Below, in pieces: positions 38,432 through 49,731 of a stretch of DNA of 64,000 bases; within the stretch, counting starts at the first letter, position 1, and the number at the start of each line of letters is the position of its first letter. The notes beneath the pieces were generated by a model that saw nothing but the letters and a program-made list of their open reading frames with translations, had not been told where the DNA came from and did not search any database. Location of the stretch: contig CM074132.1 in NCBI GenBank assembly GCA_037178625.1, forward strand, positions 3,906,001 through 3,970,000, written 5' to 3'. A program made the translations under genes and the position numbers. This stretch comes from Skeletonema tropicum. Lineage: Eukaryota > Bacillariophyta > Thalassiosirophyceae > Thalassiosirales > Thalassiosiraceae.

Positions 38432-39208
38432 ATGTCCAACTCCAATTCTATCTACGCCATTCTTAAACTCATTTCCTCCCGAGATTGGGAGACATTTCGG
38501 TCTGTTCTATCACGACCCGCTTTGTTCCTGGTCTTCGCAAACGATGTCTCTTCGTGTTCTCGACTACACGGAATGACCCTACTGCACGCTGCAATTCGAT
38601 ACAATTCTCCACTAGACATTATCATCGACATAATTAAACTTTGCCCCGACATGCCGGCTGCTACAGACTGCCTTGGTCGGACTCCTCTTCATGTAGCAGC
38701 GGGCTCAAAAGCGTCGGCTTCGCTACTAACGATCCTAGCGAATGCATGCCCGGAAGCATGCATCTTTCAAGACGACGAGGGGAAGACACCATTGCACTTC
38801 TTATGTGATAGCTCCTGTGTGCTATTTGAGGGAGATAATCGCAACGGGTCGAAGCAAGCTCCAGATTATGAAGCTGTCGTGGCCTTACTATCGTACTCAA
38901 TCCATCCAACTGCACTAGAAGACGACGAAGAAATGTCCCCTCTTGAACATGCCATCATGAGTGGCGCATCATTAAAGACTGTGAAGCTGCTACAATCTGT
39001 AACAAGCAAAGGTATGCAATTGTTAAACTTACGCTCTGTCATCACGACAACGACAAGTTTGCAGCCGACAAATGATTTCATTTCTAGCGGTGTCAGCGCT
39101 GCAACTGCAAGGCCTATCAAGAGGTATCGAAGAATAACGATCGATCAAAACGACTCAATAGCGTCGTTTGATTCAAGAGAAAATGTAATTGCATGTGATA
39201 TGACATAA
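38432..39208 (+). CDS. Ankyrin-repeat protein
   Basis: Single exon, 258 residues, ATG at 38432. At least three ankyrin units are visible through their TLLHAA, TPLHVAAG and TPLHFL cores (about residues 48-130), with a degenerate fourth ending SPLEHAIMSGA. Ankyrin repeats are protein-binding helical solenoids; small ankyrin proteins of this type are numerous in diatoms. The N-terminal 45 residues, with a DWETFRSVLS helix, resemble the lead-in found in such proteins. The C-terminal tail is Thr/Ser-rich with a basic KRYRR patch. No membrane segment or signal peptide. Binding partner unknown. Confidence 0.88.
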   Translation: MSNSNSIYAILKLISSRDWETFRSVLSRPALFLVFANDVSSCSRLHGMTLLHAAIRYNSPLDIIIDIIKLCPDMPAATDCLGRTPLHVAAGSKASASLLTILANACPEACIFQDDEGKTPLHFLCDSSCVLFEGDNRNGSKQAPDYEAVVALLSYSIHPTALEDDEEMSPLEHAIMSGASLKTVKLLQSVTSKGMQLLNLRSVITTTTSLQPTNDFISSGVSAATARPIKRYRRITIDQNDSIASFDSRENVIACDMT

Positions 39209-39518
39209 TGTTGATGTAAACGAACCTTGTCTATCTTTTGAACTCGATGCTATCCGAGAAGCGTGTTGCCCGCTCTGCATCCTGCTCTTTTCTATTGAAA
39301 GATCACTGCATCTACTTCGAGTCATTGACAGGAATGGAGTGCATCATGAGCGATACAATGACCTTGTCTTCTAATTCATGTCCTTCAATATGAGTATAAG
39401 TACTATATAGAGTATCAGCAGCATCTGATTAGCTTGGTCTTAGCAAATTCATTCAATTTTTATGTCACTATGATATCATAACACAGATAGTTCCTTCTTC
39501 TATCTACAGACTCCTGTG

Positions 39519-39950
39519 TCACTGCTTTTCTCGATGATTCAGCTGCAGCTGGCGAAACATTGAATCAAACTCATCATCATCTGCCATCTCATCAAAAAAA
39601 TCTTCAAATATCAAGTCTGTGTGACATTCGAAGGAAATACAGCTCTGCCTCTCGACCTTGGTAGTAGCAGTAGACTCAGTTTGTCTTGGAGGTGAAGGAC
39701 AAGACGCCCTACGAGAACACCGGCCCCGGCCATTCTTCAGAGACGACATTTCTACATCTCTATTGAGAAGGGTTGCGGTACGAACTGCTGGTATCGAGAA
39801 GTAGAGGAAAGGGTCCTGCTTCTTAAGCCTTTTGAGGTCCTCTTCGGTCAGGTTCCGAGTGTCAACTATCTTCTTCTGAGTCGACGGCTCGTCTTTCATG
39901 GGGATGGTGAAGGAGCTCATGGTGGAGCTTGTATTGGTATTGGTACTCAT
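39519..39950 (-). CDS. Small acidic hypothetical protein
   Basis: 143 residues, single exon, ATG at 39950. It has a Ser/Thr/Asn-rich start, then a compact segment LTEEDLKRLKKQDPFLYFSIP (about 35-55) that looks like a conserved core, a Cys/Arg-rich middle and an acidic Phe-rich end (FEDFFDEMADDDEFDSMF). The acidic aromatic tail would suit a protein-interaction or transactivation segment, but that is inference. No known domain. It converges with the ankyrin gene, 310 bp apart. Confidence 0.65.
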   Translation of the reverse strand: MSTNTNTSSTMSSFTIPMKDEPSTQKKIVDTRNLTEEDLKRLKKQDPFLYFSIPAVRTATLLNRDVEMSSLKNGRGRCSRRASCPSPPRQTESTATTKVERQSCISFECHTDLIFEDFFDEMADDDEFDSMFRQLQLNHREKQ

Positions 39951-41232
39951 CAGCAGTGTTTCGTTCGATTAGAAAAGATGGATCTGTAGAACTGACAACT
40001 GAGACAGAAATGCACTGTCAGTTGCAGCGGCTACTACTTCTTACTCTATCTAACTCGGGAGCGGGGCAACTGCTCATTCAGAAAAGATGATGTAAAAGCC
40101 GAAGGCGAAGAAGTGTCGCTTCTCTGTCAACGGACAACACAGAATCATGCGAATTGCAAACCGAAGAAGGAAACACGATCAGATCAAGGAGACATCAAGA
40201 CACTTTTTACTACCGGTCAAAACATACCTACCTTACTTGCCACCATCAGCCCCGATACATATATAAAATTCGACTTGCAAACTGAACTCAAAAGGACCGA
40301 CAGTACATAACTCTCTCGCCTCCTTCAGTCTTTTCAATCACATTTCATACTTGAAGGAGTGAGAATTCTTCAGAAAGTCTCAGAGACGCTACATAATTGT
40401 CGCCGTGAACCGTCGTGTTTTTAATCGCAAAGATTTTCGCTGTCGCATCGCAACACAATAAAAGAAGCTTTGCTTTGCGTGCATTCATGGTTCATGGCCT
40501 CCTTCACTTGGTTTGTGCACCCATTATTGCTGCATGGTTTACCTATGGATCATATCTCTTTTGATGGATTCGTTTGTGTATACTCGTTAGGGCGATGATA
40601 GCTTCTTGATCTTGACCTGCAACAAAGCGCATTGTAAGCGCATGCAATGATGATGATGAAATTGAAGGAATGAAGGAATAACTAGGAAGAATGAGGCTCT
40701 GCTCACACCATGAAAAAGAGGATGCCAAATTCAAACGCATCTTTCAATACGAAGACGATATAAAGTGGAGTATAAATACAGCTCGATACATCAAACACTG
40801 AGCTTCGACTTCGACTTCGAAAACAAAGCAACCTTGGTAAGGGAGATGGATTGATGGATTGGTTTGATGTATGGAGTTGGTGTATTTGTCGATTGTTGGT
40901 TTCATCTCTCAAGAGAGAGAAAGCTTTTCATCCCGCATCGCCACTTAAAGGCCAACTTTGATGGGATTGAGGTGGGCCAATGGATCTCTGTAAAGGATCC
41001 AGGTTAGACTTATTATATGGCGGCTCCCCCTGGAACTTTACCCGTCCTTGCTCCTTGCCCACCCCCAGGCTCTGAACCTATGCCCTCCATCTCCGGACGC
41101 TACCAGTCACGGAGTTCCACATGCCGATCCGAAGATTAACACCGGAGAAATGAGAAATAAGTTCCTGAAATGATGTCCTCCACAGCCTCAGGACGCGACC
41201 AGCCGCTCATCCAAGACCATGATATAAGATAG
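39951..41232. other. Gene-poor stretch
   Basis: Short frames only. A minus-strand pair of frames at 40543-40912 has possible splice signals (GTGTGAG, and TTGTTGCAG ahead of a 24-codon tail), but the phases could not be made to agree. A 40-codon ATG frame starts at 41020 (+). Confidence 0.4.
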
Positions 41233-41760
41233 ACACTGGAAAGAGATCAACATATTTCCTTAGGACATCTACAGCCAGCTACCAGAATTTCCACCTGACT
41301 TCAACACTTTCACATGCAAGAGCCATAGCAAATGAACACATCGCCTGAGATCTCAATCTTAATCTGATTGTCTCTTTTGCGGTTTACTCTGCTACAGTAT
41401 AGTCGTTACATCTTCCGTCTGCAACAGCGTTGGTAGAAAATACCAAATGACCAGGTGAGTATGGACATGAGGTTCAAAGAGGAGCTTCTACCCTACCCAA
41501 AATGCACATCAAAAGATGCTGCTTTACAGTTTATAGTTGACATCGATAGGACAAGGATGGACTAGACGCGCTCAAATAGTATCTTGACTTTTTTGTCCAC
41601 ATCCAGCTGTTCACAACAAGCTGCGCTACTTGACATGCGCATCTAATGTCAATGTATCGATTGAATGGATATGGACAACAGCGCAAGTAGTGTTTGTGTC
41701 GTGTCAGACTCGCACATCAGACCTGGGGCTGCTGCATGAAAATAAATCTACAAGAATAAT
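41233..41760. repeat. Dispersed repeat, copy A
   Basis: Aligns with 63556-64000 with small indels. Shared tracts include the words around 41390-41440 (CTGCTACAGTATAGTCG) and 41480-41560. No coding capacity recognised. Confidence 0.75.
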
Positions 41761-42561
41761 GATGATGATGATGATGAGAGCTCGTTCATTCGTTGGCAAC
41801 TGCTGTCTAAATATATTATTCCACTATCTAATACTTTGTAGATCGAGCTTTGTTTGGTTCTTCCCGTGCATCTCGTTACTCCGACTATACACGAGATTGT
41901 TATTGCTCCTTCTTGCCACTTCCACCACACACCATCCTAACAACTCTTCATCACAACCGCTCTTCTGTATACAAATCAGGCTCGTTCTTCTTTACATGAT
42001 GAAATTTGGAGGTAATACTATAACTATGATAATCAAACAGAACCCAACTCCGTTTCATAATATGTACTTCCCCTCAATGGCCACCTTTATCAGATGTGGA
42101 TACTTTGTACAAAAGTGTCGTTTCAGTAGTAATACTTCTGGTGGTAACGTTGGTTATGTTGTTCCCTGTGATGCTGCGGACTACACAGGCGATAGATATG
42201 TATCTACATAGGAAGAGGATTTGATGCAAAATAGTGATGAGTTCAAGCTCAACTTGAACATTGCTGTCACTCCGGTACTCGACTTTACTGTCGCTCATGT
42301 CATGAACAAAAAAATCATCAAAAAGAGCTCACAAGATGAGATCAATCATGTCGCCAACACCGGCAGCATTGAGCGCTCTTACAGCCATTTGTTCATTCAA
42401 TCATGCCGACAGACTGATTCGTGAGGCGCTCTCACAGCCATTCATTCAATCATGGATGGCAAATTGCTATCGCAAGCCACATGCCGCTGCCTCTGCTTGC
42501 TGCGCACAGCTCATAATTTTTCATCGAGCAAACCGTCAACATCATTCACTACCAAACCACC
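41761..42561. other. Intergenic sequence, nothing recognised
   Basis: Begins with a GAT-trinucleotide run (about 41757-41777). Open frames here are low-complexity and lack domains. Confidence 0.4.
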
Positions 42562-42704
42562 ATGTCGGCCAACTCTCCGCCCTCCGCTCGCCGGCCGCTA
42601 TCCCACCGCCCCTCCCAACTGCATTCACCCGCACGCATCGCCGCCGCCTTGAAGCAGGCGCTTTTCTGGCGACCGCAGCCGATGGCCGATGATTACAGTT
42701 ACAG
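42562..42704 (+). CDS. Possible first exon of an unidentified gene
   Basis: ATG 42562 opens 47 codons plus 2 nt ending at a consensus donor ACAG|GTGAGT. The peptide is rich in Arg, Pro, Ser and Ala without acidic residues until its end, as in many mitochondrial presequences, and ends FWRPQPMADDYSY. The local GC content is higher than in the flanks. I could not find exon 2; the frame at 43050-43382 is a weak candidate. Confidence 0.35.
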
Positions 42705-42760
42705 GTGAGTTACATGATTCATGATCGGGAAGAACAGTAGATGAGATCGAGCAACAACTT

Positions 42761-42865
42761 CAGCACCGTGGAAGCCGGTGCTATATAAATTGGCCCAGCA
42801 CCGTGGAAGCCGGTGCTATACAAATTGGCCCAGCACCGTGGAAGCCGGTGCTATACAAATTGGCC
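42761..42865. repeat. Three tandem 35-bp hairpin units
   Basis: Starts at 42761, 42796 and 42831, period 35. Each unit contains AGCACCG-TGGAAGC-CGGTGCT, a perfect 7-bp stem with a 7-nt loop, separated by ATAYAAATTGGCCC. The units differ at one base. Confidence 0.95.
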
Positions 42866-44039
42866 CTGGGCATGTTAAACGTCTTCGGACCGCACTCTGA
42901 GTTTGGGGTTCCAGAGCACACAGTTTCCGTACAGGTGGAGATTGATCGGGAGAAAAGCTGAGAGTTGTGGGTGCGCGGGCGATCTAGTGATCCCTTTAGG
43001 AGGGTGAAGAGGACCCCGGGTCTGCAGCCTGCGGAAGTACCTTGGTTATTTGAACCCTGTCAGCATCTTGTGTGACGTCCCCCGCCCATATTTCCCCAAA
43101 GAATTTGATGTCAATAGCGATAGATTCTTGATGACATGTCTTTATTTTTCGTTTCGAGTTATCTTTCTAACAACACATCTTCCTGCCCAACTCGACATCT
43201 TCGTAGTTCCTACTTCCATTGTGACTCAAGAGCAGTTCAACGTTTACATCTCTGAGCACACTCTTCACCACACACGGCATACTTACCACAACCGACCAGC
43301 CAGCTACCGTCCATTCATCCACCGCTATTTGGACCAAGCACAGCCTGTTGACGTGCAGACTTCGTGTTGTTCGAGCAGTTGAGGGCCTACCATATCCTGT
43401 CACACCTGACACCAAGTAGCGCTCCAAAGGCAAAGCCCATTGCAGCATTTGACACATTTGCAGCCTCTCTATCTCTCTAGCGGAATGATCGGGGATCGGC
43501 GTTTCCGCCTTCACAGATGGGGAGTGAGGTGTAGTTAAATAATGTCTCTCATTGATCCTATGAAAGATGTAACTAGTTTATGACACTGCTTTTAGTACCA
43601 AGTATGCGAGTCCAATGCGATCTTCATCTTCGCTCTCTTAAAATTCACTCATGCAAGTGTGGTCACTCTCACTCTAAGTCTCAGAGTGAATGTACTTGCT
43701 TCTATTGCTATTGTGGCTCTTGCTCAATCCACTTCATGTCTATTTGTTGCTTTCACTTCTTATCCCTCCACTGAAATTAAAGCAACAATGTTCAAATAGG
43801 CGCTACCAACAAAGTGATTCCACCGCTCCTCCTTTTACCATAATATTTTACATCACAAATCATTCGCTGCTATTTCCTCACTGTGCTTCCTCACTTCGAG
43901 ATGCACCATTTTCAATGTCCTTGGCAGCGGCGGCGGCACAATTGGACGACTTGTTTATGTTGCTACCAATGCCGGCGTCGCCTACACTGCTGCTGCTGTT
44001 TGTTGCTTTATGGATAGAGAAACAAGAGTGAGAGGTTGT
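42866..44039. other. Intergenic sequence
   Basis: 42870-43060 is richer in GC with several short self-complementary words and could be a structured RNA, but no family is recognised. The remainder holds short, low-complexity frames. Confidence 0.35.
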
Positions 44040-44600
44040 TGTGGTCTCATCGTCCTTCTAGAGGTACATGTCATCCAGATGTATGAAAGATGAAGAAGTG
44101 ATTTCCTTTCGATCTATCAGGTTTGGTGGCCAGATTTTACTTCAATTACGAGAATTTGTGATAATGAAGTGGGCAGCGTTGTGTTGTATGTCTCATCCTC
44201 TGACTATGTTTAGTCATCCAGACGTATGAAAGATGTCGAGAGTTCAACCTCCTGATCCTCGTTTGACTCCGTCTTCATGAGATTGAAGATGAAGCCTTCC
44301 AAACGTCTATCGTAGTGGTCCAATTTTGCGCTGCTGAGCCGAGTGCAATGCTTCCCGCCCACACGAAGACTTCAATCTGCTGAGACTAGGAGATTGGCTC
44401 CAGTTTGATTCAAATCCATTCATAGTGAATTTGTCTCTGTGTAGAAGTAGTCAGTCCTCTCCTGAGATGACGAGTAATACGTATACATAAAGTGATGGAT
44501 CTTCTACTATCAGTGTTGAATTGCTACTTAAGTATTGAGGCACAGTTCACGCATGAATCATTGTGCCAAACACAAACAAGGCATCGTCGTGCGGCATCTC
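44040..44600. repeat. Diverged relative of the 5S spacer, without a 5S gene
   Basis: From about 44210 the sequence follows the order of the 5S-array spacer (ATCCAGA.GTATGAAAGATGTC, TTCAACCT, CTCGTTTG, CTTCATGAGA, GCGCTGCTGAGCC, TTCAATCTGCTGAGA), with many substitutions and indels. From 44380 it also matches the sequence right of the LTR element (63084-63420). Confidence 0.7.
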
Positions 44601-45070
44601 CCTCTGCAATTGAGGGTGCTCTGCAGCCTGCAGCGGCGGGGTATGTTTTTCCCAACTCAGGACCCGTTTGCAGGGACAACCATACACTGCTCCTTTTGAT
44701 CCTGGTCGGCATAGAGGGAGACATAGTGCGTCTAATACTACTGATGATGCGGTGGATCGTGTTGGAATTAAATCGTCAAGTGAGGTGAGAGACGACTTGA
44801 TGCAAGCTGAGTAGGAGGAAGGAATAGTGGTAAGAAACGCGAACTTGGTACCTACTCTCCCACTGTTGGGACACGTAAGGAAATCTCATGAGACAGCAGC
44901 ATTAGCTATTGACACTATGTACTACCCCATTCAATGATTGATCGCAATGCCGCTTCTAATAACTGGCATGCTCACGTTCAACAAAAGAGCCCTAAATGTG
45001 CTAAAAGAGAGAATATAGAAGAAGTGTAGGCGCCTACACGCCAGCTGAAAGAGAGGCGGTAACCGTTCGA
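44601..45070. other. Intergenic sequence, nothing recognised
   Basis: No coding or repeat structure seen beyond short frames. Confidence 0.4.
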
Positions 45071-45475
45071 AGTTCAATGGGTTACTAGAAGCGGCTCATG
45101 CGTATAATGCCGACGATAGATACGATGTGGTGGAATGTGGTGCTGCAAGCAAGCCCCAGTTGGACCTCTCTTATCAGCTATGGTATGACATCGTAGCATC
45201 CATTCTACGAGCGAGATCTGTCTGAGCAGCGCTTATATGCTTGTTCACTATCACTGCGAAGTTTAATGGGTTACTAGAAGCGGCTCATGCGCATATTGCC
45301 GACGATAGATACGATGTGGTGGAATGTGGTGCTGCGGGCCAGCCCCAATTGGAAATCTCTTATCAGCCACGACATTGTAGCATCGTTTCCAAGTGTGCAA
45401 TTCGTCTGAGCAGCGCTTATATGCTTGTTCACTATCACTAAAAAGTTTAATGGGTTACTAGAAGCGACTCATGCG
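45071..45475. repeat. Imperfect tandem repeat of about 187 bp, 2.2 copies
   Basis: Copies begin at 45071, 45260 and 45444 (third truncated) with AGTTYAATGGGTTACTAGAAGCG. The first two also share GATAGATACGATGTGGTGG and a GAGCAGCGCTTATATGC end. Confidence 0.9.
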
Positions 45476-46382
45476 CGAAGAGAGATTCTTTTGTTAGCCA
45501 TTCAATCATAAGATCTCAGGAAAAAGCTCTCTAGCAACTTTCTATCTTTCATCTTCGTGTCGCTCTCCGCTGTGGCAGCTCGCGCCCACGCAACTATTCA
45601 GTTTCAGTTTGTCCGCACGGTGGCAGGCTCAGCTAGGCCTCTAGCTCTAGAGAGGTAGGGGGCAATTTCACGAGAGACAACGCTTGATACGACATGTTAG
45701 TTGCTCGACTGTAACAGTAACACAGCACTTGGCGGCATTAGGTCATCTACCAAGCTATAGCATGGCTTGTAGAGATAGATGTGTCACGTCTATGCAATCC
45801 TGATCTGCTTCTATGCTATCGTAGGCAAGTGTTTTGGGCCACTACGCTACAAGCGGCTCATTGCTACAGTGACAACGTTTGATACGATAGATGAAGTATC
45901 ATCAGGAGCATTGGCTAATGCCTCTCCAACACACAAGACTGTACCTTACGCTGAAGAATCTTGACCTCCTTACTACTTTCAAAGCACACAGACTCAGCAC
46001 ATTCTACGGGCTTGTCCTGCTGACAACAATGATATCTTCAAATGACTAGTCTCTTCATCGTTGCCCCCTTCGAAGTAGAGAAGAGAAGTCTTGCCATTGT
46101 TTGTAGGTAAGATGCGACGACTCAAGCGCAAGTCAAGTTCCACCATGAAGGTGAATGTGAATATGAGGGTGGGGCTGGGGCTGGGGCTGGGGCTGGGGCT
46201 GGGATGCCACCTCTTGCGTTTCAGAACGTCCTTGAAGGCAAAACGTGCGACCCCATGGAGCACGAATTGACAGTGGGACTCATAGTGGATATGGATGCTT
46301 CGTAAGAAAGGAAGAGTGAAGAATTGGGTTGGTTTGGTTACAGCAAACAGAAGAGAGATGCGGCTCATGATGAACAAGCGTT
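45476..46382. other. Intergenic sequence left of the 5S array
   Basis: No gene recognised. Contains a G-rich tract (46171-46203). Confidence 0.4.
46171..46203 (+). repeat. GGGGCT repeat, potential G-quadruplex
   Basis: Five successive GGGGCT units followed by GGG, i.e. six G-runs separated by CT. Confidence 0.9.
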
Positions 46383-46584
46383 AGAACGGTTGTAGTTGCT
46401 GTCATCTGTGAATAGCGAAGCAAAGAGACGAGAATGGCCGTGCCATGATGACGAAGAAGTATCGTACCTACTTATTACTTGCTTCGACGATCAATGATCA
46501 ATTTGATGCCTAAGCACTTACATACGGTATATATCCACTGTACATATAATGCAGTTTATAGTGTTTGTATGGTCCCGATGCGAC

Positions 46585-46701
46585 AGGAACGACCATACCA
46601 CAGTGACAGCACCGCTTCCCGTCTGCTCAGCGAAGTTAAGCACTGTCGGGCCAGGTTAGTACTACGGTGGGGGACCACGTTGGAATCCCTGGTGTTGTTC
46701 T
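46585..46701 (+). rRNA. 5S ribosomal RNA, copy 1
   Basis: 117 nt with the eukaryotic 5S hallmarks: ACGACCATACCAC near the 5' end, box A GAAGTTAAGC, then GTCGGGCC and box C GGTTAGTAC. The ends pair as helix I (AGGA.CGAC with GTTGTTCT, one bulged A). A TTTT Pol III terminator follows at 46717, and a CATATAAT word lies about 40 bp upstream. Ends were placed by helix I, so they may be off by 1-2 nt. Confidence 0.93.
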
Positions 46702-47566
46702 GTTGCTCCTGTTGCCTTTTATTTTGGCCCCTGCCTACAATACGATACAGTATTGCACTTTACCCGCCTTCTTCCTTTCTTTTGCTCGGCTTTTGCTCGG
46801 CCTTTCGCTCTTTAAGGTCTAATATGAAGAAGCTCGCTGCGTTGAATTTGAATTTGTATCGTGATGCATACTTATGAAAGATGTCAAGAGTTCAACCTGC
46901 TGCTGCTGATCCTCGTTTGGCTCCATCTTCATGAGAAGCGTTTTCCCCTCTCAGCTATATGTCTTAGATCGAAGATGAAACCTTCCACACGTCTATCTAC
47001 GTCTACTGGTCCACTATTTGCGCTGCTGAGCCAAGTGCAATTATTCCCACGAAGAGTTCAATCTGCTGAGATCATGAGATTGGCTCCAGCTCGATTCGAA
47101 TCCATAGTGAATCTGTCGCTGCATTTGTACCAGACAGCGGTGCAGCGGAGGTGAAGATTGATCCATCCCAGAGATATTTCTCGCAACTTCAACTTGTTGT
47201 GTCATTCCGGTACTCGACTTGTCTGATCACTTGAACTAGAGAACGTTCACACCTACTTAGGTATGTAAGTGACTGTGGAGGTGCAGTGCTTCTGATTATG
47301 TACGACTCAAAAGAAGAGATTCAATACTGATTGTTCTTCTTGGAAAGAACGGTCTTGAAAAGAACGGTTGTAGTTGCTTTCATCTGTGAATAGCGAAGCA
47401 AAGAGACGAGAATGGCCGTGCCATGATGACGAAGAAGTATCGTACCTACTTATTACTTGCTTCGACGATCAATGATCAATTTGATGCCTAAGCACTTACA
47501 AACATACTGTATATATCCACTGTACATATAATGCAGTTTATAGTGTTTGTATGGTCCTGATGCGAC

Positions 47567-47683
47567 AGGAACGACCATACCACAGTGACAGCACCGCTTC
47601 CCGTCTGCTCAGCGAAGTTAAGCACTGTCGGGCCAGGTTAGTACTACGGTGGGGGACAACGTTGGAATCCTTGGTGTTGTTCT
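47567..47683 (+). rRNA. 5S ribosomal RNA, copy 2
   Basis: 117 nt, promoters intact. Differs from copy 1 at two positions in the 3' third (GGGACAACG and ATCCTTGG instead of GGGACCACG and ATCCCTGG), which affect paired regions. Confidence 0.88.
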
Positions 47684-48593
47684 GTTGCTCCTGTTGCCTT
47701 TTATTTTGGCCCCTGCCTACAATACGATACAGTATTGCACTTTACCCGCCTTCTTCCTTTCTTTTGCTCGGCTTTTGCTCGGCCTTTCGCTCTTTAAGGT
47801 CTAATATGAAGAAGCTCGCTGCGTTGAATTTGAATTTGTATTGTGTGTCTCATCGTCCGGCTATGCTATCTTCAGTGTCATCCAGATGCATACTTATGAA
47901 AGATGTCAAGAGTTCAACCTGCTGCTGCTGATCCTCGTTTGGCTCCATCTTCATGAGAAGCGTTTTCCCCTCTCAGCTATATGTCTTTAGATCGAAGATG
48001 AAACCTTCCACACGTCTATCTACGTCTACTGGTCCACTATTTGCGCTGCTGAGCCAAGTGCAATTATTCCCACGAAGAGTTCAATCTGCTGAGATCATGA
48101 GATTGGCTCCAGCTCGATTCGAATCCATAGTGAATCTGTCGCTGCATTTGTACCAGACAGCGGTGCAGCGGAGGTGAAGATTGATCCATCCCAGAGATAT
48201 TTCTCGCAACTTCAACTTGTTGTGTCATTCCGGTACTCGACTTGTCTGATCACTTGAACTAGAGAACGTTCACACCTATATACTTAGGTATGTAAGTGAC
48301 TGTGGAGGTGCAGTGCTTCTGATTATGTACGACTCAAAAGAAGAGATTCAATACTGATTGTTCTTCTTGGAAAGAACGGTCTTGAAAAGAACGGTTGTAG
48401 TTGCTTTCATCTGTGAATAGCGAAGCAAAGAGACGAGAATGGCCGTGCCATGATGACGAAGAAGTATCGTACCTACTTATTACTTGCTTCGACGATCAAT
48501 GATCAATTTGATGCCTAAGCACTTACAAACATACTGTATATATCCACTGTACATATAATGCAGTTTATAGTGTTTGTATGGTCCCGATGCGAC

Positions 48594-48716
48594 AGGAACG
48601 ACCATACCACAGTGACAGCACCGCTTTCCGTCTGCTCAGCGAAGTTAAGCTTAAGCACTGTCGGGCCAGGTTAGTACTACGGTGGGGGACCACGTTGGAA
48701 TCCCTGGTGTTGTTCT
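48594..48716 (+). pseudogene. 5S rRNA copy 3 with duplicated TTAAGC in box A
   Basis: 123 nt. A 6-bp tandem duplication gives GAAGTTAAGCTTAAGC inside the internal promoter and loop region, so function is doubtful. Confidence 0.8.
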
Positions 48717-49614
48717 GTTGCTCCTGTTGCCTTTTATTTTGGCCCCTGCCTACAATACGATACAGTATTGCACTTTACCCGCCTTCTTCCTTTCTTTTGC
48801 TCGGCCTTTCGCTCTTTAAGGTCTAATATGAAGAAGCTCGCTGCGTTGAATTTGAATTTGTATTGTGTGTCTCATCGTCCGGCTATGATATCTTCAGTGT
48901 CATCCAGATGCATACTTATGAAAGATGTCAAGAGTTCAACCTGCTGCTGCTGATCCTCGTTTGGCTCCATCTTCATGAGAAGCGTTTTCCCCTCTCAGCT
49001 ATATGTCTTTGATCGAAGATGAAACCTTCCACACGTCTATCTACGTCTACTGGTCCACTATTTGCGCTGCTGAGCCAAGTGCAATTATTCCCACGAAGAG
49101 TTCAATCTGCTGAGATCATGAGATTGGCTCCAGCTCGATTCGAATCCATAGTGAATCTGTCGCTGCATTTGTACCAGACAGCGGTGCAGCAGAGGTGAAG
49201 ATTGATCCATCCCAGAGATATTTCTCGCAACTTCAACTTGTTGTGTCATTCCGGTACTCGACTTGTCTGATCACTTGAACTAGAGAACGTTCACACCTAT
49301 ATACTTAGGTATGTAAGTGACTGTGGAGGTGCAGTGCTTCTGATTATGTACGACTCAAAAGAAGAGATTCAATACTGATTGTTCTTCTTGGAAAGAACGG
49401 TCTTGAAAAGAACGGTTGTAGTTGCTTTCATCTGTGAATAGCGAAGCAAAGAGACGAGAATGGCCGTGCCATGATGACGAAGAAGTATCGTACCTACTTA
49501 TTACTTGCTTCGACGATCAATGATCAATTCGATGCCTAAGCACTTACATACATACTGTATATATCCACTGTACATATAATGCAGTTTATAGTGTTTGTAT
49601 GGTCCCGATGCGAC

Positions 49615-49731
49615 AGGAACGACCATACCACAGCGACAGCACCGCTTTCCGTCTGCTCAGCGAAGTTAAGCACTGTCGGGCCAGGTTAGTACTACGGTGG
49701 GGGACCACGTTGGAATCCCTGGTGTTGTTCT
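49615..49731 (+). rRNA. 5S ribosomal RNA, copy 4
   Basis: 117 nt, promoters intact. Has CAGCGACAG and GCTTTCCG in place of CAGTGACAG and GCTTCCCG of copy 1, as do copies 5 and 6. Confidence 0.92.

Noticed and set aside
40543..40912. Possible small two-exon minus-strand gene
   Set aside because: Donor and acceptor phases do not agree in any combination tried.
41630..42211. 193-codon frame
   Set aside because: Begins in a dispersed repeat, is low-complexity hydrophobic and has no domain.
45994..46377. 127-codon minus-strand frame with a Pro-Ser run
   Set aside because: The Pro-Ser run is just the GGGGCT repeat read on the other strand; no other support.
47095..47115. GATTCGAATCC word resembling a tRNA T-loop in the 5S spacers
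   Set aside because: No D-arm, anticodon arm or acceptor pairing around it, and the word is not kept in the diverged spacer copies.
47551..48177. Repeated 80-130-codon frames in the 5S units
   Set aside because: They span the 5S gene and its spacer, recur only because the unit recurs, and have no protein-like features.
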